A stretch of DNA of 60,354 nucleotides from IMG/VR virus record IMGVR_UViG_3300037520_000542, positions 1 through 60,354 of that record, one strand, 5' to 3'. The translations under genes and the position numbers were made by a program. The notes under the pieces were generated by a model. It saw only the letters and a list, made by a program, of their open reading frames with translations. It did not search any database and was not told the DNA's origin. The stretch is from a virus. How positions within the stretch are numbered: the first letter of the stretch is position 1; each line of letters begins with the position of its first letter. Below are positions 41,518 through 48,963 of this stretch, piece after piece.

Positions 41518-41873
41518 TGAAGGAAACTGAGGGTGCGTCGGTCAAGTACGCCAGTGGTGCCGTCCGGTCGAGCGATGCGGAGTTGACGAGGTACGACCTC
41601 ATCAGCCCCATCGGTCTGGCTGCGGTCGCTGCGGCGTGCGCTGAGGGTGCGGCCAAGTATGGCGACTTCAACTGGGAGAGGGGCATGCCAGCCAGCGACA
41701 TGCTGAACCACGCCATCCGTCACCTCTACCTGTTTCTGGGCGGGGACCGAAATGAGGATCATCTCGGACATGCAGCATGGAATGTCATGGCTGCGATTCA
41801 CTCGCTGGAGGTGTGGCCGCACCTCAACGAGGGCACGTTGCGAAGCGGCTACTGCGAGGCACCAACAAAATAA
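41517..41873 (+). CDS. dATP/dGTP diphosphohydrolase-type protein (N-terminal domain family)
   Basis: 118 aa. The signature TRYDLISPIGLAAVAAACAEGAAKYGDFNWERGMPASDMLNHAIRHL, in shorter pieces RYDLISPIGL, EGAAKYGDFNWERG and MLNHAIRH, with EDHLGHAAWNVMA, is the MazG-like dGTP/dATP diphosphohydrolase N-terminal family (PF18909 as I recall). The four-helix core has conserved Glu/His/Asp for metal. Start ATG 41517 or the overlapping GTG 41514. Likely converts dATP/dGTP to monophosphates, pairing with the upstream HD hydrolase. Confidence 0.85.
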   Translation: MKETEGASVKYASGAVRSSDAELTRYDLISPIGLAAVAAACAEGAAKYGDFNWERGMPASDMLNHAIRHLYLFLGGDRNEDHLGHAAWNVMAAIHSLEVWPHLNEGTLRSGYCEAPTK

Positions 41874-42400
41874 TGATTGCTCTCGTCGTAAAGGACTACG
41901 ACGACCAGAACATCACTGAGGACTGCGAGGCCGGATGGAGGCGGCTTTGCAGCGAGGTTCTCGTCAGGACTCACTACCACCTTGTCGAACTGTGCCGCCG
42001 ACACAGGCGTCTCGGGCGGTTCGGCATGCAGCCGTCGTCTCGCCGGGAGTGGGAAGACCTGCGCCGCCAGATTGCGTCGTACCGCTGGGTGTTTTGCGGC
42101 ACCGGCGGGGAGTTCAAGTTTGAGCAGACGTGCGAAGACGTGGGGCTCGACCCCGATCTCGTGCGACGGCAACTCCTGTCCCAGTGCCGCCCACGCCGGG
42201 ACATAAATCTTCTGGTGGACTGGGTAGTTCGCCAAGAGAAATCGCAGGACACGCGGTCGCGAACATGCAGCCGCCGTCGTGCGAGCGAGCCGTTCAATCT
42301 GGTGGATGCCGTGAGGGAGTTTCGCTCGGAGCATGCGGATCGAGAGGGCCGTAGAGGCGCTCAGACCCATGCGGTGTGTCGCTACGGAAGGAAGCGTTGA
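41873..42400 (+). CDS. Conserved phage protein with FxFExxCExLGLDPxxVRRxL pattern (175 aa)
   Basis: ATG 41873 overlaps the previous stop. The segment WVFCGTGGEFKFEQTCEDVG, then LDPDLVRRQLLSQ, is a known small motif of phage proteins annotated only as hypothetical. It resembles a winged-helix or DNA-binding helix pair. A GGGACATAAATCT element lies within the gene at 42198. The C-terminus is basic (SRTCSRRRASEP). Stop and next start overlap. Confidence 0.65.
   Translation: MIALVVKDYDDQNITEDCEAGWRRLCSEVLVRTHYHLVELCRRHRRLGRFGMQPSSRREWEDLRRQIASYRWVFCGTGGEFKFEQTCEDVGLDPDLVRRQLLSQCRPRRDINLLVDWVVRQEKSQDTRSRTCSRRRASEPFNLVDAVREFRSEHADREGRRGAQTHAVCRYGRKR
42198..42210 (+). promoter_or_regulatory. Late-promoter-like element inside a coding gene
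   Basis: GGGACATAAATCT is the best match to the family, but it lies within the 175-aa gene, 190 bases before the next start (42400). It could be an internal promoter for the membrane-protein cluster or a coincidence. Confidence 0.3.
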
Positions 42401-42951
42401 TGCTCTCAGTGCTGCTCGTTGCCGCTGCTGCGGCCCTGTTCTTCGGCGTGGACGCCGAGAAACTGCGAAAGGTTGCGGACGCCGTGAAGGCCCGGTTCGA
42501 CGCCAAGACGGCACTTGCCTGCGGGCTGGTGCTGTTGGCGGCGCTGCTCCTGCCGTCGTGGGGAGGGCGAGACGATGGGCCGACGCCGGTGCCTGACGCT
42601 GGCCCGCTGTCGCTGAAGGGCGACTTTCGTGGCGACACGGCCAGTTCGGACGCCGCCATCATCGGCTCGCTCCTGAAGGAGTTGGCCGACGAGATCGAGT
42701 ACGACGGCATGCAGTCGGAGCCTGCTATCCGCACTGGCACGCAGATCGACCAGTTGCGGAAAGCCGCCCGGACGCTGCGATGCAGGGGGGAGAGCGTGGG
42801 CGAACGCCAGCCGGTGGCCCGAGACAAGATCGCCGCCTATCTGGAGGCGAACGTTGGCACCGATGGTGGACCCCTGACCCCCGAGACGCGGGCGCTCTGG
42901 GTGTCGGCGTTCCGTGACGTTGGGGAGGCGGCAAGTGACGCAGCGCAGTGA
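42400..42951 (+). CDS. Membrane protein with two N-terminal TM segments (183 aa)
   Basis: Residues about 1-17 (MLSVLLVAAAAALFFGV) and 45-60 (LACGLVLLAALLLPSW) are hydrophobic helices joined by a short charged loop. The remaining 120 residues are polar, with helices such as IIGSLLKELADEIEYDG. It overlaps the protease gene by 17 bases. In this cluster it could be a holin-like or membrane-anchor protein. Confidence 0.65.
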   Translation: MLSVLLVAAAAALFFGVDAEKLRKVADAVKARFDAKTALACGLVLLAALLLPSWGGRDDGPTPVPDAGPLSLKGDFRGDTASSDAAIIGSLLKELADEIEYDGMQSEPAIRTGTQIDQLRKAARTLRCRGESVGERQPVARDKIAAYLEANVGTDGGPLTPETRALWVSAFRDVGEAASDAAQ

Positions 42952-44059
42952 TTCGTCTTGGTCGTGGTCCGCGATCTCGTTCGTGATCTTCGCGGCCGTA
43001 CTGGGGACGGTCGTCTCCCGGTACGTCTCTCGGCTGGCGGATGGCGTCGAGAACAACTTCGGCTACCTGCCGGACCCGGTGGCAACGGCAGAGTTCCTCA
43101 GCGAACTTGACCAGCCACGATTCGCGCAGGCCGGTTCCGACTGCATGCAGAACGTGAAGCGGCAGGACACGTTCCTGTATCGCTACGCAAGCGACGCACA
43201 CCTTGCGGTGTATGGAAAGCCATTCACCGCATGGGATCAAGGCTCTGCCGGGACGTGCGTCAGTTTCGGGTGGGGCGTTGGTTCGTACATCGGGCAGGCG
43301 GTCGCATGGAAGCAGGGCGAGTTGCCTGCGCCGCCTAAACTCGTCGCGACTGAGCCCATTTACGCAGGTTCCAGAACGCTCGCGAGGCTCCCGCCGGTCA
43401 AGTTCGCGGGGTTCAGCGACGGCTCTTATGGAGCGGCAGCGGCTCGATGGGTGTCGGGCAAGTGCAAAGACCCGGCGGTCGGCGGGATTCTGTACCGGGA
43501 GGTGGTCGGCACCCACGACCTGACCCGCTACTCGATAGCACTGTCGCGTGAGTGGGGTGCCTATGGCCCGCCGCGTGACATCGCCATTGCCGCCGCCAAC
43601 AACCGTGCCCTCGCTGTGGCTCAGGTCACGACGTGGGACGAACTGGTCGCCGCGATCACGTCCGGCTACTGCGTGCCGATTTGCAGTGACGTTGGCTTCG
43701 CCGCCACGAAGGTGAGGGACAAGGATGGGTTCCTTCCCAGAGGCGGGCAGTGGAATCACTGCATGTGCTGCATTTCGATTCGCTTCGCAGACGGTCCCGG
43801 CAAGCGAGATGGCGTCCTCATCCTGAACTCGTGGCACCTCAACTGGGTGACGGGTCCGAAGTGGCCTGCCGACCAGCCCGATGGCTCGTTCTGGTGCAGC
43901 CGTGCCGACATTGAGGCGATCCTGCGGCAGGGCGATTCGTTCGCCATCGGGAGCGTCAACGGTTTCCCCTTCCGAGAGTTGGAGCATAGAGAATGGATGC
44001 AGCCGGTGCCTCAGCAGGCACGAGCGGCCACGCGAATCAACCATGCGTTGGCCCTGTGA
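42935..44059 (+). CDS. Membrane-anchored papain-like cysteine protease (C1-type)
   Basis: 374 aa from GTG 42935, preceded by GGAGG. A single hydrophobic N-terminal segment at about residues 10-28 (WSAISFVIFAAVLGTVV) is followed by the catalytic domain. The active site is Q102 with C108 (AWDQGSAGTCVSFGWG), H275 (GGQWNHCMC) and N298 (LILNSWHLNW). All four papain positions are present, so an active enzyme is likely. No pro-region is seen. The weakly hydrophobic anchor resembles a signal-arrest segment. The gene sits among small membrane proteins; a lysis, entry or host-protein-cleavage role is possible. Confidence 0.85.
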   Translation: MTQRSDSSWSWSAISFVIFAAVLGTVVSRYVSRLADGVENNFGYLPDPVATAEFLSELDQPRFAQAGSDCMQNVKRQDTFLYRYASDAHLAVYGKPFTAWDQGSAGTCVSFGWGVGSYIGQAVAWKQGELPAPPKLVATEPIYAGSRTLARLPPVKFAGFSDGSYGAAAARWVSGKCKDPAVGGILYREVVGTHDLTRYSIALSREWGAYGPPRDIAIAAANNRALAVAQVTTWDELVAAITSGYCVPICSDVGFAATKVRDKDGFLPRGGQWNHCMCCISIRFADGPGKRDGVLILNSWHLNWVTGPKWPADQPDGSFWCSRADIEAILRQGDSFAIGSVNGFPFRELEHREWMQPVPQQARAATRINHALAL

Positions 44060-44067
44060 GCCCTGCC

Positions 44068-44331
44068 ATGTCGAAGCGAACTCTGGTTGCGGTCGGGGCT
44101 GCGTGCCTCATCGCCGGGTATCTGATCTCCTGCGTGCCGGGATTTGATCCTGTCAACCCGTTCGTTCCCAAGCGGCCGGACAGGCCAGTGGCGAGGCTGC
44201 TGGCCCGCATGGCGAAACTGGGGCTCTGGGTCATGGTGTTCGCGGAGCCCGCACCGCAGAGGTATCCGCAGCCGCAGTACGCACGGATGATCGAGTGCAG
44301 CAATGGTGTGTGTCATTCGGAGGGCTGGTGA
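44068..44331 (+). CDS. Small lipoprotein-like or TM protein (87 aa)
   Basis: N-terminal hydrophobic stretch TLVAVGAACLIAGYLISCVP contains LISC, a lipobox-like site, so a lipoprotein (as in Rz1-type spanins) is possible. A second hydrophobic region is LGLWVMVFAEPA. Start ATG 44068; GTG 44056, overlapping the protease stop, is an alternative. Confidence 0.55.
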   Translation: MSKRTLVAVGAACLIAGYLISCVPGFDPVNPFVPKRPDRPVARLLARMAKLGLWVMVFAEPAPQRYPQPQYARMIECSNGVCHSEGW

Positions 44332-44579
44332 TGATTAGCGTCGTCTTGTGGCTGGTGTTCGGGTTCATCGCTGGGTCCATCGCAGAGTGGCTGTACCCGC
44401 CTGCGGCTCCGCAGCCCCGCTGGAAGACCATTGCCATCGGGGTAGTGGGCTCAGTGTGCGGTGGCCTACTGGGTTCCATCATTACGGGCAGCAGGTACGC
44501 TCCGGGTGGGCTCGTGATGAGCGTTGCAGGCGCCTTGCTCTGCATGTTTGTCTGGGCCAAATACAACGAGGTGCATTGA
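44331..44579 (+). CDS. GlsB/YeaQ/YmgE-like small membrane protein (82 aa)
   Basis: Three hydrophobic helices: VVLWLVFGFIAGSIAEWLY, IGVVGSVCGGLLGSII and GLVMSVAGALLCMFVWA. Conserved GFIAG and GGLLGS motifs of the transglycosylase-associated family are visible. Host members are stress-associated inner-membrane proteins. In a phage, a holin or membrane-remodelling function is plausible. The ATG overlaps the previous stop by one base. Confidence 0.7.
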   Translation: MISVVLWLVFGFIAGSIAEWLYPPAAPQPRWKTIAIGVVGSVCGGLLGSIITGSRYAPGGLVMSVAGALLCMFVWAKYNEVH

Positions 44580-44905
44580 TGGCGTGGTTCTGGTCGTGGA
44601 TCGTATCGCTCTTGGTGTGGCTTTCTGCTGACCCCAGACAGATCGCCACTGAGCCCGCTCGATGCGCCGCTGCGGTTGCTGTTGCAAGGGCAACCGTTGT
44701 GGGTTCGCCTTCTGTTCGTGCTGGCGTGGAGAGCGTGGAGAAGGTGCCGACGCCGCAGTTCGACGCCCACGCCGCCAAGTGCAAGCGGTGTTTCAACAGG
44801 AACCCCAACGGGCCGGGCCTCTGTGACGAAGGGTTCCGGCTCCTGCAAGCGGACTTGAAGGACGCGAAGAAAACCTGCACGACCGGCACCTGCCCCACGA
44901 AGTAA
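44579..44905 (+). CDS. Small membrane-anchored Cys-rich protein (108 aa)
   Basis: A short Trp-rich N-terminal helix (MAWFWSWIVSLLVWL) could anchor it. Residues about 68-108 hold CKRCFNRNPNGPGLCDEGF and later KKTCTTGTC, so metal binding or disulphide bonding is likely. It lies at the end of the membrane-protein cluster and may act with the protease. Confidence 0.6.
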   Translation: MAWFWSWIVSLLVWLSADPRQIATEPARCAAAVAVARATVVGSPSVRAGVESVEKVPTPQFDAHAAKCKRCFNRNPNGPGLCDEGFRLLQADLKDAKKTCTTGTCPTK

Positions 44906-44912
44906 GGCGTCC

Positions 44913-47201
44913 ATGCCCCTCTCCCCACGCACCCTCCGACCGGCGAGCAGCGGCTTCAACCCCCGCCAGATCAGCGGCCTCGCGCTGTGGCTGGACGGCG
45001 CGGATGCTTCGTCTCTCTACACCACCGATGCCGGGCCGGTGAGTGCGGTGAGTTCGCCGACGGAGATCAGCGGGTGCGTGCTGTGGCTGGATGGCGCAGA
45101 CAACGCAACCATCACGGCAAGCGGCGGGCTTGTCAGCCAGTGGACTGACAAGAGCGCGTCCGGCGCAGTCCTTCAGGCATCCGGCTCGGCAAGACCAACC
45201 CTGTCCAGCACCGGCTTCAACGGCAGGCAAGCGTTGATGTTCAACGGCACTTCGACAAACATGGCGTCGGTGTCCGCGTACACCGCGACGAATGGGCTGT
45301 CTGGAATGACGCGGATAGCCGTGTGCCAGAACGCAAACACAAACGCATGTGTCGCCCGAGTCTGGAATGGCGGCAGCGATATGTTTATGGTGATGAACGG
45401 AAGTTGGAGATCGCCGGTTGATCCAGCGGGCGGAACAAACTTCGCATCATCAACCACCTTCTCAGCCTCAAGTTCCCTCCCGGCTGGCGTCTACGCTGAC
45501 GTATTTGCATCGTCTGCCATTACGCAGTACGGATTTGGGTCTTCCGCCACAACAACAGTCAATGGCACAATCCCGTCTGTGACTGGATCGGGAACTCCGA
45601 CACTCCATGTCGGCAGCAACATCGGGGCGAACTTCTTCTGGAGCGGCCCGGTTGCCGAAGTCATCTACTTCAGCCGCGCATTGACTCGCGCAGAGTTGGC
45701 CCGCGTCGAATCCTACCTCGCCGCCAAGTGGGGCATCAGCGGCGTCCACGCACAGGCCACCGCGACCAGCGATCCGGTGGGGTACTGGGGGGACAAGAGT
45801 GGGAACGCGAGGCACGCGGTGCAGGCGACGGCGGGGAGTCGGCCGACCGTGAGTGCGACGGCACTCAACGGCAAGAGGCAACTCAGCCTTTTATCACAGC
45901 ACCTTCGCGGGCCATCCACAACGTGGGCAGGCAGCGCGTCGATCTACTGGGTCGGCAAGACGGGTAATGCGTCGAACGGCGCGTTTGTTTTTTCAGACAG
46001 TACGACTGACCAGACGGATGGATTCCAGGCAGGGTGGTTGAACACGCAAGGCGTAGGCGCGTATGGAAATGGCTGGCAGGCCGGTTTGGCCCCCCGCGCC
46101 GAGTCGCCCTCTGCTTGGAGAAACGCCGACATTGTCGCCGGCATCACGCTTTCGTCCACCGAAGCGATTGCCCGCGTCAACGGCGCAACGACAAGCACTA
46201 CGGCAGCGTTGACCGGAACGCTCTCACAATCGGCGGCGGCGCAGTTCTACGTCGGGCGAGACGGCGCGAATGTCTGGAATAACCTCAATGGGTCGTTGGC
46301 TGAACTGCTGATCTACCAACCTGCACTCAACGCATCGCAGAGGTTGAGGCTGGAGAGATACTTAGCCTCCAAGTGGGGCATCACGCTCGCCCCGCAAGTC
46401 GCCAACGCCGACGCGCAGGATTGGGTCAACCGCGTCTACGCCAACGGCGGCACGGTGAGCGCCAGCACGGCGAGCGCGGTGAATACGTTCTGCAACGCGA
46501 TCGACGCGGCTGGGATTCGCTCGCTCATGTACCGTGCGAATCTCTTCTGCGGCACGGGCCTCAATGCCTGCCTCGTTCCGCTCTACAGAGGGCCGTCGCT
46601 TGGCGGCACGCAGTTTGGCAACACCGTTGACACCAACGTCGGCCCGTTCGTCAGCGGGGACTACGCGGAGACAACGGGCCTCGCGGCTGGCTCTGGCAAG
46701 TATCTCCGCACTGGGCTGACGCAGGCAAACGTCGGAGTCGCCAGCCATCTCGCGTTCTACGATTGCGTCAAGGCCACTAACGCCTACGCGAACAGAATCG
46801 GATCGCGTGGTGCCGGCGATACGCATGAGCATGCGATTACGAATCTTGATGTCGCAACGTCGATGGATTACGCATCGTCGGCCACTGCCGGAACCGGGCG
46901 CGCAAGAACAACTGGATACACGCAAGCGGGTGCGTTCTGGCTCGGCGTCAATCCCTCCGCAACGTCTGCGATCCTCTACAGAAACGGCGTGTCGGCGGCC
47001 ACTTCAACGCCATCGGCTCGCACCGCACAGAACCTTGAGTATTGGGCGTTTGCCCTAAATAACAACGGAACGCTGGACTCCAGTCAGACGACGGGGCGGA
47101 GCGGTGGCTACAGCATCGGAACCGCGATGGATGCCACCCAAGTCGCCGCCTACTACAACGCCATGCAGGCGTTCCAAACCGCCCTGACGAGGAATGCGTG
47201 A
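44913..47201 (+). CDS. LamG (concanavalin-like) adhesin or receptor-binding protein (762 aa)
   Basis: Three beta domains. Residues about 19-48 start a LamG domain (SGLALWLDGADASSLYTTD). This is interrupted by a complete second LamG domain at about 50-288 (SGCVLWLDGADNATI to SYLAAKWGIS). The first resumes at VGYWGDKSGNARHAVQA, residue 289, and ends near 492 (RYLASKWGIT). The third domain, about 500-762 (WVNRVYANGGTVSASTASAV), is a beta module typical of phage tail-associated proteins. No protease or signal motifs. Likely host-surface or glycan binding, perhaps attached to the tail. Confidence 0.75.
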   Translation: MPLSPRTLRPASSGFNPRQISGLALWLDGADASSLYTTDAGPVSAVSSPTEISGCVLWLDGADNATITASGGLVSQWTDKSASGAVLQASGSARPTLSSTGFNGRQALMFNGTSTNMASVSAYTATNGLSGMTRIAVCQNANTNACVARVWNGGSDMFMVMNGSWRSPVDPAGGTNFASSTTFSASSSLPAGVYADVFASSAITQYGFGSSATTTVNGTIPSVTGSGTPTLHVGSNIGANFFWSGPVAEVIYFSRALTRAELARVESYLAAKWGISGVHAQATATSDPVGYWGDKSGNARHAVQATAGSRPTVSATALNGKRQLSLLSQHLRGPSTTWAGSASIYWVGKTGNASNGAFVFSDSTTDQTDGFQAGWLNTQGVGAYGNGWQAGLAPRAESPSAWRNADIVAGITLSSTEAIARVNGATTSTTAALTGTLSQSAAAQFYVGRDGANVWNNLNGSLAELLIYQPALNASQRLRLERYLASKWGITLAPQVANADAQDWVNRVYANGGTVSASTASAVNTFCNAIDAAGIRSLMYRANLFCGTGLNACLVPLYRGPSLGGTQFGNTVDTNVGPFVSGDYAETTGLAAGSGKYLRTGLTQANVGVASHLAFYDCVKATNAYANRIGSRGAGDTHEHAITNLDVATSMDYASSATAGTGRARTTGYTQAGAFWLGVNPSATSAILYRNGVSAATSTPSARTAQNLEYWAFALNNNGTLDSSQTTGRSGGYSIGTAMDATQVAAYYNAMQAFQTALTRNA

Positions 47202-47524
47202 TGTGGCTCTCTGACCTCTCCCTCCCCCTGCCCTACGCCGATTGCAAAGACCTCGCTCTCGTCTACCCCTACGAGGTCGCCGTCACGCTGTACGGCGTGC
47301 AGGAGGAGCATGGCGATCCGCGTCACGTTCCGGCTGGGCGGCAGTTGAGCGATGGCAGGTGGATGCTGTGCGGCGACGTTCTGAGCGAGGTCGGCGAGGG
47401 CGGGATTCTGGCGCAGGCGTTCGCCTACATGACGCCTGAGATCATGGCGCAGGTGGAGGTGCTGCCGATGAGCGAGGTGGCGGGGCTGGTGCCGAAGGAG
47501 GAGGCTGAGCCGCCCGCTTCCTAA
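47201..47524 (+). CDS. Hypothetical protein after the adhesin (107 aa)
   Basis: The ATG overlaps the adhesin stop. A small beta-rich protein with CKDLALVYPYEVAVTLYG and a helical tail (MAQVEVLPMSEVAGLV). Position suggests a chaperone or accessory of the adhesin. No family known. Confidence 0.6.
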   Translation: MWLSDLSLPLPYADCKDLALVYPYEVAVTLYGVQEEHGDPRHVPAGRQLSDGRWMLCGDVLSEVGEGGILAQAFAYMTPEIMAQVEVLPMSEVAGLVPKEEAEPPAS

Positions 47525-47529
47525 GTGGC

Positions 47530-48072
47530 GTGGCCCGCCAGCGTGCAAGGATGCACCTGACAGAGGCACAACAACTGCTGGCCGAAGAGGCTATGGCTGT
47601 CGTGCCAAAAGCCATCATCGCCTTTCGCTGTCGATACCCGTCACTGCGGAAGCCGCTGCGACAGATCGACTCCACGAGCGTGGCCTATCTCGCCATCTGC
47701 CGTGCCGCCACGACGTACAACCCGGACGTGAGCAAGGTCACGACCTACTTCTCGATGGCGATTCGCAACGCCCTGCTCAAGGAGATCGACCGCAATCGCA
47801 GGGCACGGTACGACTCGCCGGACAGGGTGCCGATGGAGTTGGCGGAGGCTCTCGCCATTGCACCGCATAGCATGGCAACGAAACTCCAGACTGCCATCGC
47901 ACGCCTGCCCGGCAAGTACCGGAAACTGATTCACATGCGGTACTACAAGGGGCTGAGCCTGCGGGAGATTGGCGAACACGCACGCTGTGACCCACGCACC
48001 ATTAGGCGGAGACTCGCCGCCGCTTTGGAGGTGCTTGGAACTCTTTTGGGAAGCGAGCCGCTGCTGCCTTGA
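47530..48072 (+). CDS. Sigma-70-family transcription factor (180 aa)
   Basis: Region 2-like core at about residues 50-92 (AYLAICRAATTYNPDVSKVT, then TYFSMAIRNALLKEIDRNRR) and region 4 at about 118-170 (LQTAIARLPGKYRKLIHMRY, then LSLREIGEHARCDPRTIRRR) are both visible. Together they make a minimal sigma factor that could bind host core RNA polymerase and redirect it to phage promoters. The size resembles T4 gp55. No promoter upstream is clear. GTG start at 47530 is weakly supported. The 3' end overlaps the convergent serine recombinase by 71 bp. Confidence 0.85.
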   Translation: MARQRARMHLTEAQQLLAEEAMAVVPKAIIAFRCRYPSLRKPLRQIDSTSVAYLAICRAATTYNPDVSKVTTYFSMAIRNALLKEIDRNRRARYDSPDRVPMELAEALAIAPHSMATKLQTAIARLPGKYRKLIHMRYYKGLSLREIGEHARCDPRTIRRRLAAALEVLGTLLGSEPLLP

Positions 48073-48739
48073 GGGCACGGGTGATGGAGTTGATGTTCCA
48101 TCGCTTCCCGTTGGTGCGCCGCTCTCCCCAGAACGCCAGCGTGATCCGCTCCAGACTCTTGCCATCACTCCGCATGGCGACCATGCGTTCCACCTGAGCC
48201 CGCTCGTACGGGTCCGGCAGGTAGTAGGAGTCCTTCTTGGTGCCGATCTTCTTCCAGCCGATGGGGGCATGGGGGTTGATGGGCTTGCCGCTTCGCCGCT
48301 TCTGGCCCAGACCGTTGCGGGTGCGCTCCCGGATGAACTCTCGCTCCAGTTCTGCGAACGCCGCCATGATGGTGAACACGCACCGGCCAATGGGCGTGCC
48401 GCTGTCGAGCCCGATGTCGAGGGACGTGAACGACACGCCCTTCGCCTGCAACAGCATCATCGTGTGGACGAAGTCGTATGACGAGCGGAACGCACGGTCG
48501 AGTTTCGCCCACACGATCCTGTCTCCGGGCTGCACGAGAGCCCATAGCCCCCGCCCCTTGTCCCGCTCAAACATCTGCGTGCTGCCAGAGGTGGCGGCGT
48601 CGTACATCCAGCCGCCGTACTCGTAGCCCTGCGGCTTGAGCGAGCGGTCAACGTACTCCTCGCAGGCAGAACGCTGGGCATCTTCCGTGACCGCCTGCTT
48701 GTCGGTCGAGGCCCGTCCGTAGCAATAAACAGTAGGCAT
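48002..48739 (-). CDS. Serine recombinase (resolvase/invertase family)
   Basis: 245 aa. The N-terminal catalytic domain has YGRAST with nucleophile Ser11, VWAKLDRAFRS (conserved Arg), and FAELEREFIRERTR, the E-helix of the family. The C-terminal 80 residues include RITLAFWGERRTNGKRWNIN and SITRALKAAAARF, an HTH-like part. It is longer than simple resolvases and shorter than large serine integrases. RBS AGGAG precedes the ATG. It could invert or excise a phage segment, or resolve dimers. Presence together with the tyrosine integrase is notable. Confidence 0.88.
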   Translation of the reverse strand: MPTVYCYGRASTDKQAVTEDAQRSACEEYVDRSLKPQGYEYGGWMYDAATSGSTQMFERDKGRGLWALVQPGDRIVWAKLDRAFRSSYDFVHTMMLLQAKGVSFTSLDIGLDSGTPIGRCVFTIMAAFAELEREFIRERTRNGLGQKRRSGKPINPHAPIGWKKIGTKKDSYYLPDPYERAQVERMVAMRSDGKSLERITLAFWGERRTNGKRWNINSITRALKAAAARFPKEFQAPPKRRRVSA

Positions 48740-48754
48740 GATGAATCTCCTGTG

Positions 48755-48961
48755 TCACGAGGGATACCAGTACCAGAGGGCATAGATCAGCACCCACCAG
48801 CCGGGTGCGATATGGAACGATGCCTCTGGGTAACTCATGGTGTAGGCCGCAAATGCCATGACGCAGATGCGGAGGAAGGTGAAGAATGGCGTGTCGTGGT
48901 AGCCCCACATCTGCTCCCACCGCTCGCGAACTGTGAATCGACCGTACTTGTAGTCCCACAT
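48755..48961 (-). CDS. Small membrane protein (68 aa)
   Basis: ATG 48961 follows GGAGG. Two hydrophobic segments, FFTFLRICVMAFAAYTM and GWWVLIYALWYW, after a charged helical N-terminus (RERWEQMWG). Trp-rich. Unknown role between the MoxR/VWA cluster and the recombinase. Confidence 0.65.
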   Translation of the reverse strand: MWDYKYGRFTVRERWEQMWGYHDTPFFTFLRICVMAFAAYTMSYPEASFHIAPGWWVLIYALWYWYPS

Positions 48962-48963
48962 GG

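Noticed and set aside
40993-41873. Complete 2-aminoadenine (Z) DNA pathway
   Set aside because: Two hydrolases resemble pathway members, but no PurZ-like synthetase or DpoZ-type polymerase was found.
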